In this document: positions 1 through 7,367 of the stretch, in pieces | Numbering within the stretch: the first letter of the stretch is position 1 | Layout of the letters: each line of letters starts with the position of its first letter | Origin: Candidatus Anstonellales archaeon | GTDB lineage: Archaea > Micrarchaeota > Micrarchaeia > Anstonellales > CG1-02-47-40 | Reading direction: 5' to 3' | DNA: 18,212 bases | Assembly (NCBI GenBank): GCA_038869735.1 | Contig: JAWCQO010000011.1 | Location: 1 to 18,212 of the forward strand | Notes under the pieces: model-generated | What the model saw: the letters and a program-made list of their open reading frames with translations, nothing else | Told to the model about the DNA's origin: nothing | Database searches by the model: none | Program-made: the position numbers and the translations under genes

Positions 1-1266
1 TGTGGCTTGGACTATCTCCTTGTAGTTTCTTATAACTTGCTCTGGATCTTTGGAAAACATCTCTGCGATAATGGGATTGGAAAGGGCTTTGAAGGCCCAA
101 CTTGCGTCTTCACCTGTGGCTTGGGCTATTTTGACAACTGCATCTGGGTGTTGTGCAAAAAGGGAAGCGACGGTGTTATTTGAAAGGGCTTCGAAGGCCC
201 AATCTGCTCTTTCACCTGCGGCTTGGGCTATTTTGACAAATGGATCTGGGTGTTGTGCAAAAAGGGAAGCGACGGTGTTATTTGAAAGGGCTTCGAAGGC
301 CAACCATGCGCCTTTACCTGTGGCTTGGACTATCTCCTTGAAGTTTCTTATAACTTGCTCTGGATCTTTGGAAAACATCTCTGCGATAATGGGATTGGAA
401 AGGGCTTTGAAGGCCCAGCTTGCGTAGATACCTGCGGCTTGGGCTATTTGGACAAATTCACCTGTGTATTTTTCAAAAAGGGAAGCGACTTTGTCATCTG
501 AAAGGGCTTTGAAGGCCGCCCATGCGTTTTCACCTGCGGCTTGGGCTATTTGGACAAATTCACCTGTGTATTTTTCAAAAAGGGAAGCGACGGTGTTATT
601 TGAAAGGGCTTCGAAGGCCAACCATGCGTCTTTACCTGTAGCTTGGGCTATTTGGACAACTGCATCTGGGTGTTGTGCAAAAAGGGAAGCGACTTTGTAA
701 TTTGAAAGGGCTTTGAAGGCCAACCATGCGCCTTTACCTGTGGCTTGGGCTATTTGGACAAATTCACCTGTGTATTTTTCAAAAAGGGAAGCGACGGTGT
801 TATTTGAAAGGGCTTTGAAGGCCGCCCATGCGCTTTTACCTGTAGCTTGGGCTATTTGGACAAATTCACCTGTGTATTTTTCAAAAAGGGAAGCGACTTT
901 GTAATTTGAAAGGGCTTTGAAGGCCCAACTTGCGTCTTCACCTGTGGCTTGGGCTATTTTGACAACTGCATCTGGGTGTTGTGCAAAAAGGGAAGCGACT
1001 TTGTAATTTGAAAGGGCTTTGAAGGCCAAACCTGCGTCTTTACCTGTGGCTTGGGCTATTTGGACAAATGCATCTGGGTGTTGTGCAAAAAGGGGAGCGA
1101 CTTTGTAATTTGAAAGGGCTTTGAAGGCCGAACCTGCGTCTTTACCTGTGGCTTGGGCTATTTGGACAAATGCATCTGGGTGTTGTGCAAAAATGGGAGC
1201 GACTTTGTAATTTGAAAGGGCTTTGAAGGCCAACCATGCGTTTTCACCTGCGGCTTGGGCTATCGC
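1..1266. repeat. Tandem 102-bp coding repeat array (about 12 units)
   Basis: The word AAAGGGCT recurs at 81, 183, 285, 399, 501, 603, 705, 807, 909, 1011, 1113 and 1215. Spacing is exactly 102 bases except for one 114-base step (285 to 399). Nucleotide identity is very high, including synonymous sites. Half-unit variants occur in different combinations: FAQHPDA, FEKYTGE and FSKDPEQ for the first helix, and tails NYKVA, NNTVA, DDKVA and NPIIA. The 114-base unit carries four extra residues in the FSKDPEQ type. The pattern indicates recent expansion with recombination between units. It is coding sequence, not CRISPR. Confidence 0.95.
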
Positions 1267-1463
1267 ATCTAAACTTTTTTTCATTGTCTTCCAAGTTGTG
1301 CCGCGAGATTCATTTATATTTGGAAGTAATGCTTCTGCCACTGCTTTGGCCTCATCTTTTTTCAGGCTGTGGCGTCTAAAATAGTTGTAGCGTCTAGAAT
1401 AGTTCGAACTATTAATAAACTTTGTTTTGACTCTCTTGATGAACCGGTTGGGGGGTATTGACA
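1..1463 (-). CDS. Long alpha-helical tandem-repeat protein (partial, C-terminus beyond window)
   Basis: An uninterrupted minus-strand reading frame starts at ATG 1463-1461 (MSIPPNRFIKRV...) and stays open to base 1, so at least 487 residues are present. Residues 1 to about 66 are a basic, non-repetitive N-terminus without a signal peptide. It includes an 18-base tandem duplication (about 1372-1407) giving SRRYNYFRRH. The rest is a tandem array of 34-residue units with a pattern such as LFAQHPDAFVQIAQATG followed by KDAWLAFKALSNYKVAS. Each unit looks like two amphipathic helices, which suggests an alpha-solenoid scaffold. The unit is TPR-sized but does not match the TPR consensus, and I do not recognise the family. 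Frame integrity across twelve 102-base periods (one of 114) shows it is translated. The role is unknown; binding or scaffolding is inference only. Confidence 0.85.
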
Positions 1464-1495
1464 TAGCATCAGCTTTTAGTAATTATTTGTAAAAT

Positions 1496-1570
1496 ACTCA
1501 TGTATTTTATTTATACTCATGTATTTTATTTATGGTAGGAAATGTTTATTATTATGGTAGGAAATGTTTA
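1496..1570 (-). promoter_or_regulatory. Promoter region with two pairs of tandem direct repeats
   Basis: A 19-base repeat (ACTCATGTATTTTATTTAT) occurs twice back to back at 1496-1514 and 1515-1533. A second repeat (TTATGGTAGGAAATGTTTA) occurs at 1530-1548 and 1552-1570. On the minus strand 1508-1515 reads TATAAATA, a good archaeal TATA box about 45 bases before the repeat-protein ATG. The direct repeats lie on and upstream of it, so they could be regulator-binding sites. Function is inferred from position. Confidence 0.5.
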
Positions 1571-1655
1571 AAATACTAACGGAATCGTGCTCTGAACTGC
1601 GCCTGAAGGCGCCGAGAAGAAAGCTCTGCAGGGAACACTTTATTATAACCGTAAG
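1567..1655 (+). promoter_or_regulatory. TATA box and structured leader of the 1656 gene
   Basis: TTTAAAATA at 1567-1575 is TATA-like on the plus strand. The predicted leader contains a perfect hairpin, GCGCC (1599-1603) / TGAA loop / GGCGC (1608-1612), in otherwise AT-rich DNA. No known riboswitch consensus could be fitted. Low confidence that the leader has a specific function. Confidence 0.3.
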
Positions 1656-1985
1656 ATGGATAGCGATGAGATTATTGGACATATAAATTTTGTATGTGGT
1701 GTGTCGACTGCCCAGAATATGGCTAACATGGAAAAAATAGTGCAGGATAATCTAGATGTTGGAAGAAGTAAGGAAAGGATTACAGTCGAACTTGAAAGGA
1801 TTGCATTTGAGCTTGAAATAATAATCAGGATATATGACCCGTACATGAGTTGCGCTACTCGTTTTTTGAAAGGAAGGCGGATAGAAGGAGGCTCAAAAAA
1901 AGGAAAAGGAGGAGATTTACTACTTGCTGGGTCTTTTTTCTTGTTGGAGTTTTCAGTGGCAGGCCGATTATGTTACTTTTTCTAA
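1656..1985 (+). CDS. Small hypothetical protein
   Basis: 109 residues from ATG 1656. The first ~70 residues (MDSDEIIGHINF... to ...RFLKGRRI) are mixed-charge and look helical, with ELERIAFELEIIIRIYD as a likely helix. The tail turns Gly/Lys-rich and then hydrophobic (LLLAGSFFLLEFSVAG), a weak possible membrane anchor. No family is recognised and no clear Shine-Dalgarno precedes the ATG, although a TATA-like box lies about 80 bases upstream. It sits between the repeat-protein gene (divergent) and the ArsR-type gene (convergent). The odd C-terminus could mean a frameshifted end. The gene is plausible but uncertain. Confidence 0.4.
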   Translation: MDSDEIIGHINFVCGVSTAQNMANMEKIVQDNLDVGRSKERITVELERIAFELEIIIRIYDPYMSCATRFLKGRRIEGGSKKGKGGDLLLAGSFFLLEFSVAGRLCYFF

Positions 1986-2000
1986 TTTTTAAGTTTTTTT

Positions 2001-2098
2001 AATGAGGGGGACCTATATTCTTTCGTTGTTTGATTGGAGCTGAGACTAGAGCAGATGGATACTCATTTCTATAACAGCTTATCCTCCCCCATTTTTTT
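2001..2098. terminator. Inverted-repeat structure with T-tract between convergent genes (terminator or small structured RNA)
   Basis: GGGGGA at 2006-2011 is complementary to TCCCCC at 2085-2090, and nested inside AGCTG (2038-2042) pairs with CAGCT (2075-2079). A T7 tract (2092-2098) follows. Between these, 1986-2221 holds no credible gene. The position between convergent genes fits a transcription end, but the two nested, GC-rich stems in AT-rich surroundings could also be an ~85-nt RNA. No T-arm is present, so it is not a tRNA. Confidence 0.35.
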
Positions 2099-2221
2099 AA
2101 TTAGTTCAAGAATAATTAAAATTACTTGTGTGCCGGCGTCATTTTGGTTTTTGATTCTTACGAGAGTGTTCCATTTATTTTTTTTACAGTTTCGGTTTTG
2201 AAATTTGGAAAAACCTAAAAA

Positions 2222-2578
2222 TTAAGACTCTTTAATCTGAGTAGAAGAAGCACTGTTTTTCTTATTTTTAGATTTTTGTCTTTGACAAGATGCGCAATGC
2301 TTGCGAACGTGCATGTCTACAAGACTAAGTAGGGGTTTTATAAATGAGCTGTTGAGTTTATAAGGTCGCCTTCTTCCGACTTTTGTCAGTGAAACGATGC
2401 GACAGTCGCGCAAGGCTTCCATCGCATGGGATATTTTGCTTTGTTCTTCCTTAAGGGTCTCTGCAATTTCTCCAACAGTCATTGGCTTTTGTTGAAGGCA
2501 GAGGATTATGTTGATCCTTAGCTTATTGGCTAATGATTCAAAAAAAAGAGCATAGTTCGCTTCGCCACGAAGATTCAT
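2222..2578 (-). CDS. ArsR-type winged-helix transcriptional regulator
   Basis: 118 residues. Residues ~11-79 form a winged helix-turn-helix: LFFESLANKLRINIILCL is the first helix, MTVGEIAETLKEEQSKISHAM the recognition HTH, and VSLTKVGRRRPYKLNSS the wing. This layout is typical of small archaeal ArsR/SmtB-like repressors. The C-terminus has a CASC pair (C95, C98) in a Lys-rich tail that could bind metal or sense redox; that is inference. A strong Shine-Dalgarno (AAGGAG) lies about 10 bases before the ATG. It is divergent from the permease at 2629 with only 50 bases between, so it may regulate that gene and itself. Confidence 0.8.
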   Translation of the reverse strand: MNLRGEANYALFFESLANKLRINIILCLQQKPMTVGEIAETLKEEQSKISHAMEALRDCRIVSLTKVGRRRPYKLNSSFIKPLLSLVDMHVRKHCASCQRQKSKNKKNSASSTQIKES

Positions 2579-2628
2579 ACTTTAGTTTCTCCTTAAAAAC
2601 TTAAAAGCCATTCTATAGTGAAACATAT
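2579..2628. promoter_or_regulatory. Divergent promoter of ArsR-type gene and permease
   Basis: Fifty bases separate the two start codons. CTTAAAAACTTAAAAG (about 2591-2606) is a TATA-like run 25-35 bases before the permease ATG, which would make that mRNA almost leaderless. ATATATG (about 2623-2629) could serve the minus strand. AAGGAG on the minus strand precedes the regulator start. Confidence 0.45.
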
Positions 2629-3843
2629 ATGACATATTACTCCGACTTGATTTTATATGCTATAAAGGGCCTCAGGAGGCAGGCATTAAGAAGCTGGCTT
2701 ACTATTCTTGGAATTGTTATTGGAGTGGCAGCTATTGTGGTACTTGTCTCTTTGGGAGAAGGAGTTTCTTCGATTATAAAAAAAGAGATGGAACAGTTTG
2801 GTCCACAAAATATAATCATCATGCCCGGAAATGTCTTTGCATCTTTTATGGTTGGACCATCAGGGCCTCCAACTCAAGGAAAACTTTACAAAAGTGATAT
2901 TGAGCGGCTTTCTGGTATTGATGGAATAAGGATAATTAGCCCCTTTCTCTACGGCGCCTTTTCAGTTTCTTATAGGGGTGAAGTTGGAACCTTTACCGTT
3001 ACAGGAATTGAACCAGAAAACTATGCTGACGCTTTCCCTTCTCTCAAGATTGCTGAAGGAAGAATGCTAAAAGATGGGGATAGATACGTATTAGTTATTG
3101 GCGATAAAATTGCTCATGGGCTTTTTAAAGAGGACTTGAGAGTAAACAGCGTTTTAAGGATAAGTGGAAAAAATTTTCAGGTTGTTGGGATATTGGAAAG
3201 AACGGGAGGCACATTTGATGATACAGATACAAGTGTCATCGCGCCTTTTAAGGATATAGAAGAACTTTTGTCCAAGAATATTCAGGATAATGAGATCAGT
3301 GGTATTTTGGTAGTTATGAAAGATAATTGGAATATGAAAGAAGCTGAAGAGGAAATAAAAAAGACATTGAGAGAAGCGCATAGGGTAAGGGAAGGTGAAG
3401 AAGATTTTACGGTCCTATCAGCAGAAACCGTATCTAGTCAGGTAAAAAACATTAGCGATATTCTCAGTGTGTTTTTGGGGGCAATTTCAGCTATATCTCT
3501 TATGGTAGGGGGGATTACCATCGCTAACACAATGTTTATGTCGGTTCTTGAAAGAAGACAAGAGATTGGGATACTCAGGGCGATGGGAGCAACTAAAAAA
3601 TGGATACGCTTTGTATTTCTTGTTGAGAGTGCCATTATTGGAATAATTGGGGGGAGCATCGGCATTATTGTTGGTCTTCTAATAATTAGCATATTCTGGT
3701 TGATTGGAATCCCTGCAACACCCACTTTGAGTCTAATTTTATTTTGCGGTATATTTTCTTTGCTTATAGGGATAATAAGTGGTATAATCCCTGCAAGTAG
3801 AAGTGCAGAAATGGATGCTGTTGAGGCATTAAGGTATGAATGA
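2629..3843 (+). CDS. MacB/FtsX-type ABC transporter permease
   Basis: 404 residues, full length for the family. One N-terminal membrane helix (RSWLTILGIVIGVAAIVVLV, ~22-41) is followed by a MacB-type extracytoplasmic periplasmic-core-like domain (~60-270). Three C-terminal helices then carry the FtsX hallmark ERRQEIGILRAMGA and the terminal EALRYE, which is exactly where such proteins end. The product would work in the cell membrane with an ATPase subunit in mechanotransmission-type export or lipoprotein handling; the substrate is unknown. No ATPase gene is adjacent in this window, which is unusual because MacB-type permeases normally sit beside theirs. Divergent ArsR-type gene upstream. Ends with TGA. 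Confidence 0.92.
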   Translation: MTYYSDLILYAIKGLRRQALRSWLTILGIVIGVAAIVVLVSLGEGVSSIIKKEMEQFGPQNIIIMPGNVFASFMVGPSGPPTQGKLYKSDIERLSGIDGIRIISPFLYGAFSVSYRGEVGTFTVTGIEPENYADAFPSLKIAEGRMLKDGDRYVLVIGDKIAHGLFKEDLRVNSVLRISGKNFQVVGILERTGGTFDDTDTSVIAPFKDIEELLSKNIQDNEISGILVVMKDNWNMKEAEEEIKKTLREAHRVREGEEDFTVLSAETVSSQVKNISDILSVFLGAISAISLMVGGITIANTMFMSVLERRQEIGILRAMGATKKWIRFVFLVESAIIGIIGGSIGIIVGLLIISIFWLIGIPATPTLSLILFCGIFSLLIGIISGIIPASRSAEMDAVEALRYE

Positions 3844-3910
3844 CTATTTCTAATTTTGAAGGTCTCCAAAAGTGAGAGGTAACTAAAACGATTATGATAT
3901 ATTGTGATAT

Positions 3911-4210
3911 TTAATGGTAAACTATCTCAAAGGAGGAGAACGTCGGCTTGCTTATAGTCTTCTTTTCAATAATTTCTAGCTTATCTATCCTTATACCTAA
4001 ATACTCCTCTGAGGGCTTACTGTGCTTGATTTCATGAATAAATTCTGAGAGATGATAGTCGCTTTTACATTCGCATTGTATCCTTACAGTTCCATCCTTT
4101 TCGTTCCATATCCTTCCGTTTACAAAGAGTTTCCTTGAAATTTCGCAGACATACTTGCGAAAGAATACTCCTTGCACCCGTCCCGCAGCAACCAGATAGG
4201 CGTAAATCAT
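3911..4210 (-). CDS. acyP: Acylphosphatase
   Basis: 99 residues, the usual acylphosphatase length. The signature GRVQGVFFR (10-18) gives the phosphate-binding loop and catalytic Arg18, and Asn36 in the IWNEKDGTV segment is the second catalytic residue. It hydrolyses carboxyl-phosphate bonds such as acetyl phosphate or 1,3-bisphosphoglycerate in the cytoplasm. The start ATG 4210 is preceded by an AGGTG Shine-Dalgarno, 17 bases after the stop of the VirB2-like gene, so the two probably share a transcript. Middle and C-terminal parts are more divergent than in typical members but keep the ferredoxin-like fold pattern. Confidence 0.9.
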   Translation of the reverse strand: MIYAYLVAAGRVQGVFFRKYVCEISRKLFVNGRIWNEKDGTVRIQCECKSDYHLSEFIHEIKHSKPSEEYLGIRIDKLEIIEKKTISKPTFSSFEIVYH

Positions 4211-4227
4211 TTCTATACACCTTATCT

Positions 4228-4569
4228 CTAGCTAAAGCTGCATCTATCCCAAGAGAAATAGCCCTGAGCGCCATACAATTCAGAAAGGAAATAGGGAGTT
4301 AGAGTTATGATGATGAGGCTTATTATTGAGCCCGTTAGCATTGCTGTGGCCCAGACATTTGCTCTTGCACGAGTTTCAGCTCCAAAGATCTGTCCTGCGG
4401 CGTACACGAGGCCGGCTGAAACAAGCATAAGAAGGGCAACTATTGGAAGAAGACGGTAGACAAAGACGCATAAGTCCCTAAGAGCTATTTCAACGTTTGA
4501 TAATTGAGAGTACGAAATAGCAGTAATGAGAACTAAAAAGAGTGTGATGTTGAGTATTCGTTTAGACAT
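4228..4569 (-). CDS. VirB2/TrbC-like small membrane protein
   Basis: 113 residues. It has an N-terminal hydrophobic signal (ILNITLFLVLITAISYS, ~5-21), then two membrane segments (about 40-58 and 72-96) joined by a short loop GAETRARANVW. This two-helix architecture after a signal peptide is that of VirB2/TrbC pilin-like proteins, often found in DPANN archaea without a conjugation cluster. The identification is by architecture and resemblance, not a strict motif. The first gene of a likely two-gene unit with acylphosphatase. Its ATG lies downstream of a TATA-like box and a perfect palindrome (4588-4608). Confidence 0.65.
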   Translation of the reverse strand: MSKRILNITLFLVLITAISYSQLSNVEIALRDLCVFVYRLLPIVALLMLVSAGLVYAAGQIFGAETRARANVWATAMLTGSIISLIIITLTPYFLSELYGAQGYFSWDRCSFS

Positions 4570-4698
4570 GAAACCACATAATTAATTACATATTAACTTT
4601 TAATATGTTTTTATACAGTCCCATCTCCTTTTGTAAAGAGTTTTTTATATTTTTTGTTATATTTATTTATTGTTAATTAGTTTATTGGCCAAAGTAAT
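4570..4698. promoter_or_regulatory. Divergent promoter region with a perfect 9-bp palindrome
   Basis: ACATATTAA (4588-4596), CTT, TTAATATGT (4600-4608) is a perfect inverted repeat. On the minus strand it lies directly downstream of a TATA-like GTATAAAAA (around 4609-4617), in the expected transcription-start zone of the VirB2-like gene, so it is a good operator candidate. For the plus strand, TTATATTTAT (about 4657-4668) is a TATA candidate about 35 bases before the reductase TTG. Confidence 0.45.
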
Positions 4699-5991
4699 TT
4701 GATTGAATCAGTAAAATCAATTGTTGATTTATTGACACAGACTAGGTATGGTGAGGTAGTGAGTAGTAGTGCATATGATGCAATTGTAGTCGGGGGAGGG
4801 CCTGCAGGATCTACGTGTGCTGCCCTATTAGGAAGAAGAGGGCACAATGTTCTTCTGATTGAAAAAAATAAATTTCCAAGAGATAAAATTTGCGGAGATG
4901 CGGTTAGTGGAAAATCAATGAAGGTCCTCAATGAACTTGGGCTTCTTCAGGAAGCTGAAAGTCTACCGCATGGGGAGATTAGAGGGGTTATCTTCTCGTC
5001 GCCATCCGGTGAGGAGGTTAGGATAGAATTTCCAAAAAATGACCCAATAAGAAAAGGTACGGGCTATTGCTGCAGGAGGATTTATCATGATAACCTACTT
5101 TTTCAAAACGCAAAAAAATATGCTAAGACTTTAGAAAACTTTCAGGTTTATGACCTTATTTTGAACGGAAAACAAGTAGTGGGAGTAAAAGGAAGGAACA
5201 CAGAAACTGGGGAGGAACAAGAGTTTGGAGCAAAAGTTGTTGTTGGTTGTGATGGGGTAGGTTCGATTGTAGCAAGAAAAACAGGTAACGCGCAAACTGA
5301 TCCAAAACATTTGTGTCAGGCATTTAGGGCTTATTATAAAAACGTAGCAGGACTTAGCGACAACATTGAGATACATTTCGTTGACTCACTAATACCTGGG
5401 TATTTTTGGATTTTTCCGGTTGGGGAGGATAGTGCAAATGTAGGAGTTGGGATGGTAATGGATGACGTTACAAGAAAAAAGATAAACTTAAGACAAGCCC
5501 TCTTGGATATAGTCCTAACGCATCCTAGATTTAAAGATAGGTTCAAAGATGCAATCCAAGAGGAAGGAAGCGTTAAGGCTTGGTCTTTACCGTTTGGGTC
5601 TAGACTTCCAAAATGCTATGGAGACGGTTTCGTTCTTTGCGGTGATGCGGCTTCATTAGTAGACCCGTTCTCTGGAGAGGGTGTTGGAAATGCTATGACG
5701 AGTGCATCTATAGCGGCAAAGGTGATAAGCCAAGCTTTAAGTGAAGGGGATACTTCTGCAAAGTCGCTGTCAAGGTATGAGAACGCACTTATAAGCGAAC
5801 TAAAGGTTGAGTTAGATACGTCTTATCTTCTCCAGAGGTTGGGAAGAGTTACACCGATACTAAACTTTATAATAGGAAAGGCAAGAAAGAGCCAGGAGGT
5901 GCGAGAAACTATTTCTGGCATGCTTGCAAATCAAGAAGCAAAAAAGGAATTTATATCGCCCCTATTTTACTTACGACTTCTTTTAGCTTAG
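4699..5991 (+). CDS. Geranylgeranyl reductase family flavoprotein (copy 1)
   Basis: 430 residues if the TTG at 4699 is used; an in-frame GTG at 4759 would give 410 residues and a more usual short N-terminus before AYDAIVVGGGPAG. FAD-binding motifs are all present: GGGPAG (32-37) with LLIEK, GCDGVGS, and GDAASLVDPFSGEGVG near the C-terminus. The substrate-side motif PGYFWIFP matches the YxWxFP signature of archaeal geranylgeranyl reductases, and KICGDAVS holds the usual Cys after the FAD fold. The enzyme reduces double bonds of geranylgeranyl chains in archaeal membrane lipids or related isoprenoids. A paralogue lies at 12414. Its end overlaps the remnant on the other strand by 9 bases. Confidence 0.92.
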   Translation: MIESVKSIVDLLTQTRYGEVVSSSAYDAIVVGGGPAGSTCAALLGRRGHNVLLIEKNKFPRDKICGDAVSGKSMKVLNELGLLQEAESLPHGEIRGVIFSSPSGEEVRIEFPKNDPIRKGTGYCCRRIYHDNLLFQNAKKYAKTLENFQVYDLILNGKQVVGVKGRNTETGEEQEFGAKVVVGCDGVGSIVARKTGNAQTDPKHLCQAFRAYYKNVAGLSDNIEIHFVDSLIPGYFWIFPVGEDSANVGVGMVMDDVTRKKINLRQALLDIVLTHPRFKDRFKDAIQEEGSVKAWSLPFGSRLPKCYGDGFVLCGDAASLVDPFSGEGVGNAMTSASIAAKVISQALSEGDTSAKSLSRYENALISELKVELDTSYLLQRLGRVTPILNFIIGKARKSQEVRETISGMLANQEAKKEFISPLFYLRLLLA

Positions 5992-6883
5992 CGGAAAGTG
6001 GATTATGAAAAGCTTATTGTAGGTGAGAGATTTAGTGGCTTTGACAGAGGATGGTCGAGCTGGAAAAAGAGATATTGTTAAATTATAAATACCAGGCTCA
6101 TTTGGAGTTGTTAATGCATTTAATCTTGATAGCTCTATTGAATAGAGATTGTTCCAACCGATACAGGAATTTTCCAGTTCTAAATAAGTACAGTTTCTTA
6201 TCTCCTCCGGTTTTTCATTAGTTGTTCCACAATTATTTACGTCAACACAAGTTCTTGTTTGGGTTCTATTTCGAGGGCAGATTTCTGGACCCCACGAACT
6301 ACAGGTCCAATTCTCTATGCAATTTGCCATAACCCCCCGCTTTCATTATTTCTAATTTCTTGAACACGTTGATTAGATATGGCATCGCATGTATAATTTT
6401 TGAGGCAACCATACTGATTACATAGCGGTATAAGGTTCCCCTTATTATTGCAATAGAGTGGTTTAGAGATGGAACAAGAATTATAAAGGGTTCCGTCACT
6501 ACAATAGTTCTGTAGAAGAGGTTCTTCATTACATTTTCCTCAATTACAACCGTATGGACAAGGATAGGGTTGTGAGAGGCATAACATTCCATCAGAACTA
6601 CAATAATACTCATTTAAACTTAGGTCGTTTAGACAAGAATCTTTATAAAAAATTTGTGTGGTATCATTACAGTTTCACGGAATATAAATATTTTGGCCAT
6701 CATCACTATCCGTACATAGGGGGGAGTATATCTTCCAGTAATTATTCTGCTAATTATTCCCCCACTAATTCCACCCTTCCTTCTACTTTCTTCAGAACAA
6801 GCAGCATAACCGGCTCCTTCACCTGAAATGATATTATTCCTAATTCTAAAACTTCTCAGACTTAGTTGGTTTAATTCTTGCAA
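5983..6883 (-). pseudogene. Broken Cys-rich extracellular protein gene (CPYGC-type repeats)
   Basis: Joining three minus-strand frames gives a coherent protein end. The first frame holds ...AACSEESRRKGG...RYTPP. The second (6719-6315) holds LCTDSDDGQNIYIP, DSCLNDLSLNEYYC, CPYGCN and many spaced cysteines. The third (6330-5983) holds NCIENWTCSSWGPE and TQTRTCVDVNNCGT. Such modules are common in secreted cell-surface proteins of DPANN archaea. Both frame changes lie at six-base homopolymers (C on the coding strand at 6719-6724, G at 6333-6338), and one extra base in each would restore the frame. Two in-frame TGA codons (6675-6677 and 6540-6542) also interrupt it. The 5' end is missing at the border with the 6883 gene. 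No signal peptide remains. Confidence 0.75.
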
Positions 6884-7206
6884 TGGGTGAAGTTAAATAC
6901 AATGATGATAAAAGGACATTCCAAAAATGGCATGAAGATCTCAAGGGTGGAAAATCGGCTTACGAGCTTGAAAGAATTAAAAGAGGGGCTTGGTCAAGAC
7001 TAAGAAAAGTGGAATTTAATTTAAAACAAATTTCTTTCATAAAAATTGACGATTCTGTTCTTATTAAATGTGGTTCGTTCCAAAGAGATTTTCGGAATGC
7101 CGATGGTACACGAAGGAGAGAAAAAGTTTTGTTAGATCTAGAGAAATTAGATGAGGAGATAATTTTCTTTCTTAATTTTAATTCAAAACAAAAGAAATTA
7201 AAATAA
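6883..7206 (+). CDS. Small hypothetical protein at the edge of the cassette-like region
   Basis: 107 residues, basic and soluble, starting MGEVKYNDDKRTFQKW. The pattern of charged helix (LKGGKSAYELERIKRGAWSRLRK) followed by short strands (QISFIKIDDSVLIKCGSF) and a final helix/strand resembles a small single-domain protein, but I recognise no family. Starting at ATG 6883, it abuts the broken 5' end of the Cys-rich gene. Its TAA is followed directly by the first structured noncoding element. That position fits a gene carried into the locus with the accessory island; this is inference. No clear Shine-Dalgarno is seen. Confidence 0.55.
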   Translation: MGEVKYNDDKRTFQKWHEDLKGGKSAYELERIKRGAWSRLRKVEFNLKQISFIKIDDSVLIKCGSFQRDFRNADGTRRREKVLLDLEKLDEEIIFFLNFNSKQKKLK

Positions 7207-7238
7207 AGCCTCCGCCCGGAAAAATAAGAAAAAATTTT

Positions 7239-7306
7239 GTTTAACTTTCGTTAGATGAAAGTTGCGTAGCAATTTCATTCTCTCTTTTCCTCCTATGAAG
7301 TTAAAC
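7239..7306. repeat. Structured hairpin element, copy A
   Basis: An outer stem GTTTAACTT (7239-7247) / AAGTTAAAC (7298-7306) encloses GTTAGAT (7250-7256) and a nested hairpin ATGAAAGTTGC-GTA-GCAATTTCAT (7255-7278). It is followed by GAAGGCAACAAC (7307-7318). A second copy at 10335-10401 has the same layout and nearly the same length (68 versus 67 bases). Both stems carry compensatory changes between the copies, which indicates conserved secondary structure. Confidence 0.8.
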
Positions 7307-7367
7307 GAAGGCAACAACATCATTATAATTTACGGCCTCCTTTCCGTGAAATGCAGGTTTTCGAATT

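Noticed and set aside
50-904. Plus-strand open frames across the repeat array
   Set aside because: They are antisense shadows: the minus-strand frame is continuous through all units with a sensible helical protein and a start codon, while the plus frames are interrupted and low-complexity.
1-1266. CRISPR-like or satellite array
   Set aside because: There are no spacers; the 102-base period is a multiple of three and codes for one continuous protein.
1580-1650. TPP or other riboswitch in the leader of the 1656 gene
   Set aside because: Short words such as TGAAC and CAGGGAA recall the TPP element, but the conserved core order and paired helices cannot be fitted.
2006-2090. tRNA gene
   Set aside because: Only a 6-bp terminal stem is present; there is no T-arm sequence, no D-arm pattern and no plausible anticodon arm.
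6540-6677. TGA recoded as Gly or Trp, or selenocysteine
   Set aside because: TGA ends the permease, the nuclease and the endonuclease IV-like genes at their natural C-termini, and the same remnant also carries frameshifts, so decay is simpler. No SECIS-like element was identified.
6299-6826. Separate small genes on either strand (for example 6554-6826 plus, 6299-6613 minus)
   Set aside because: The Cys-rich coding pattern lies in another minus-strand frame through this stretch; these frames are by-products.
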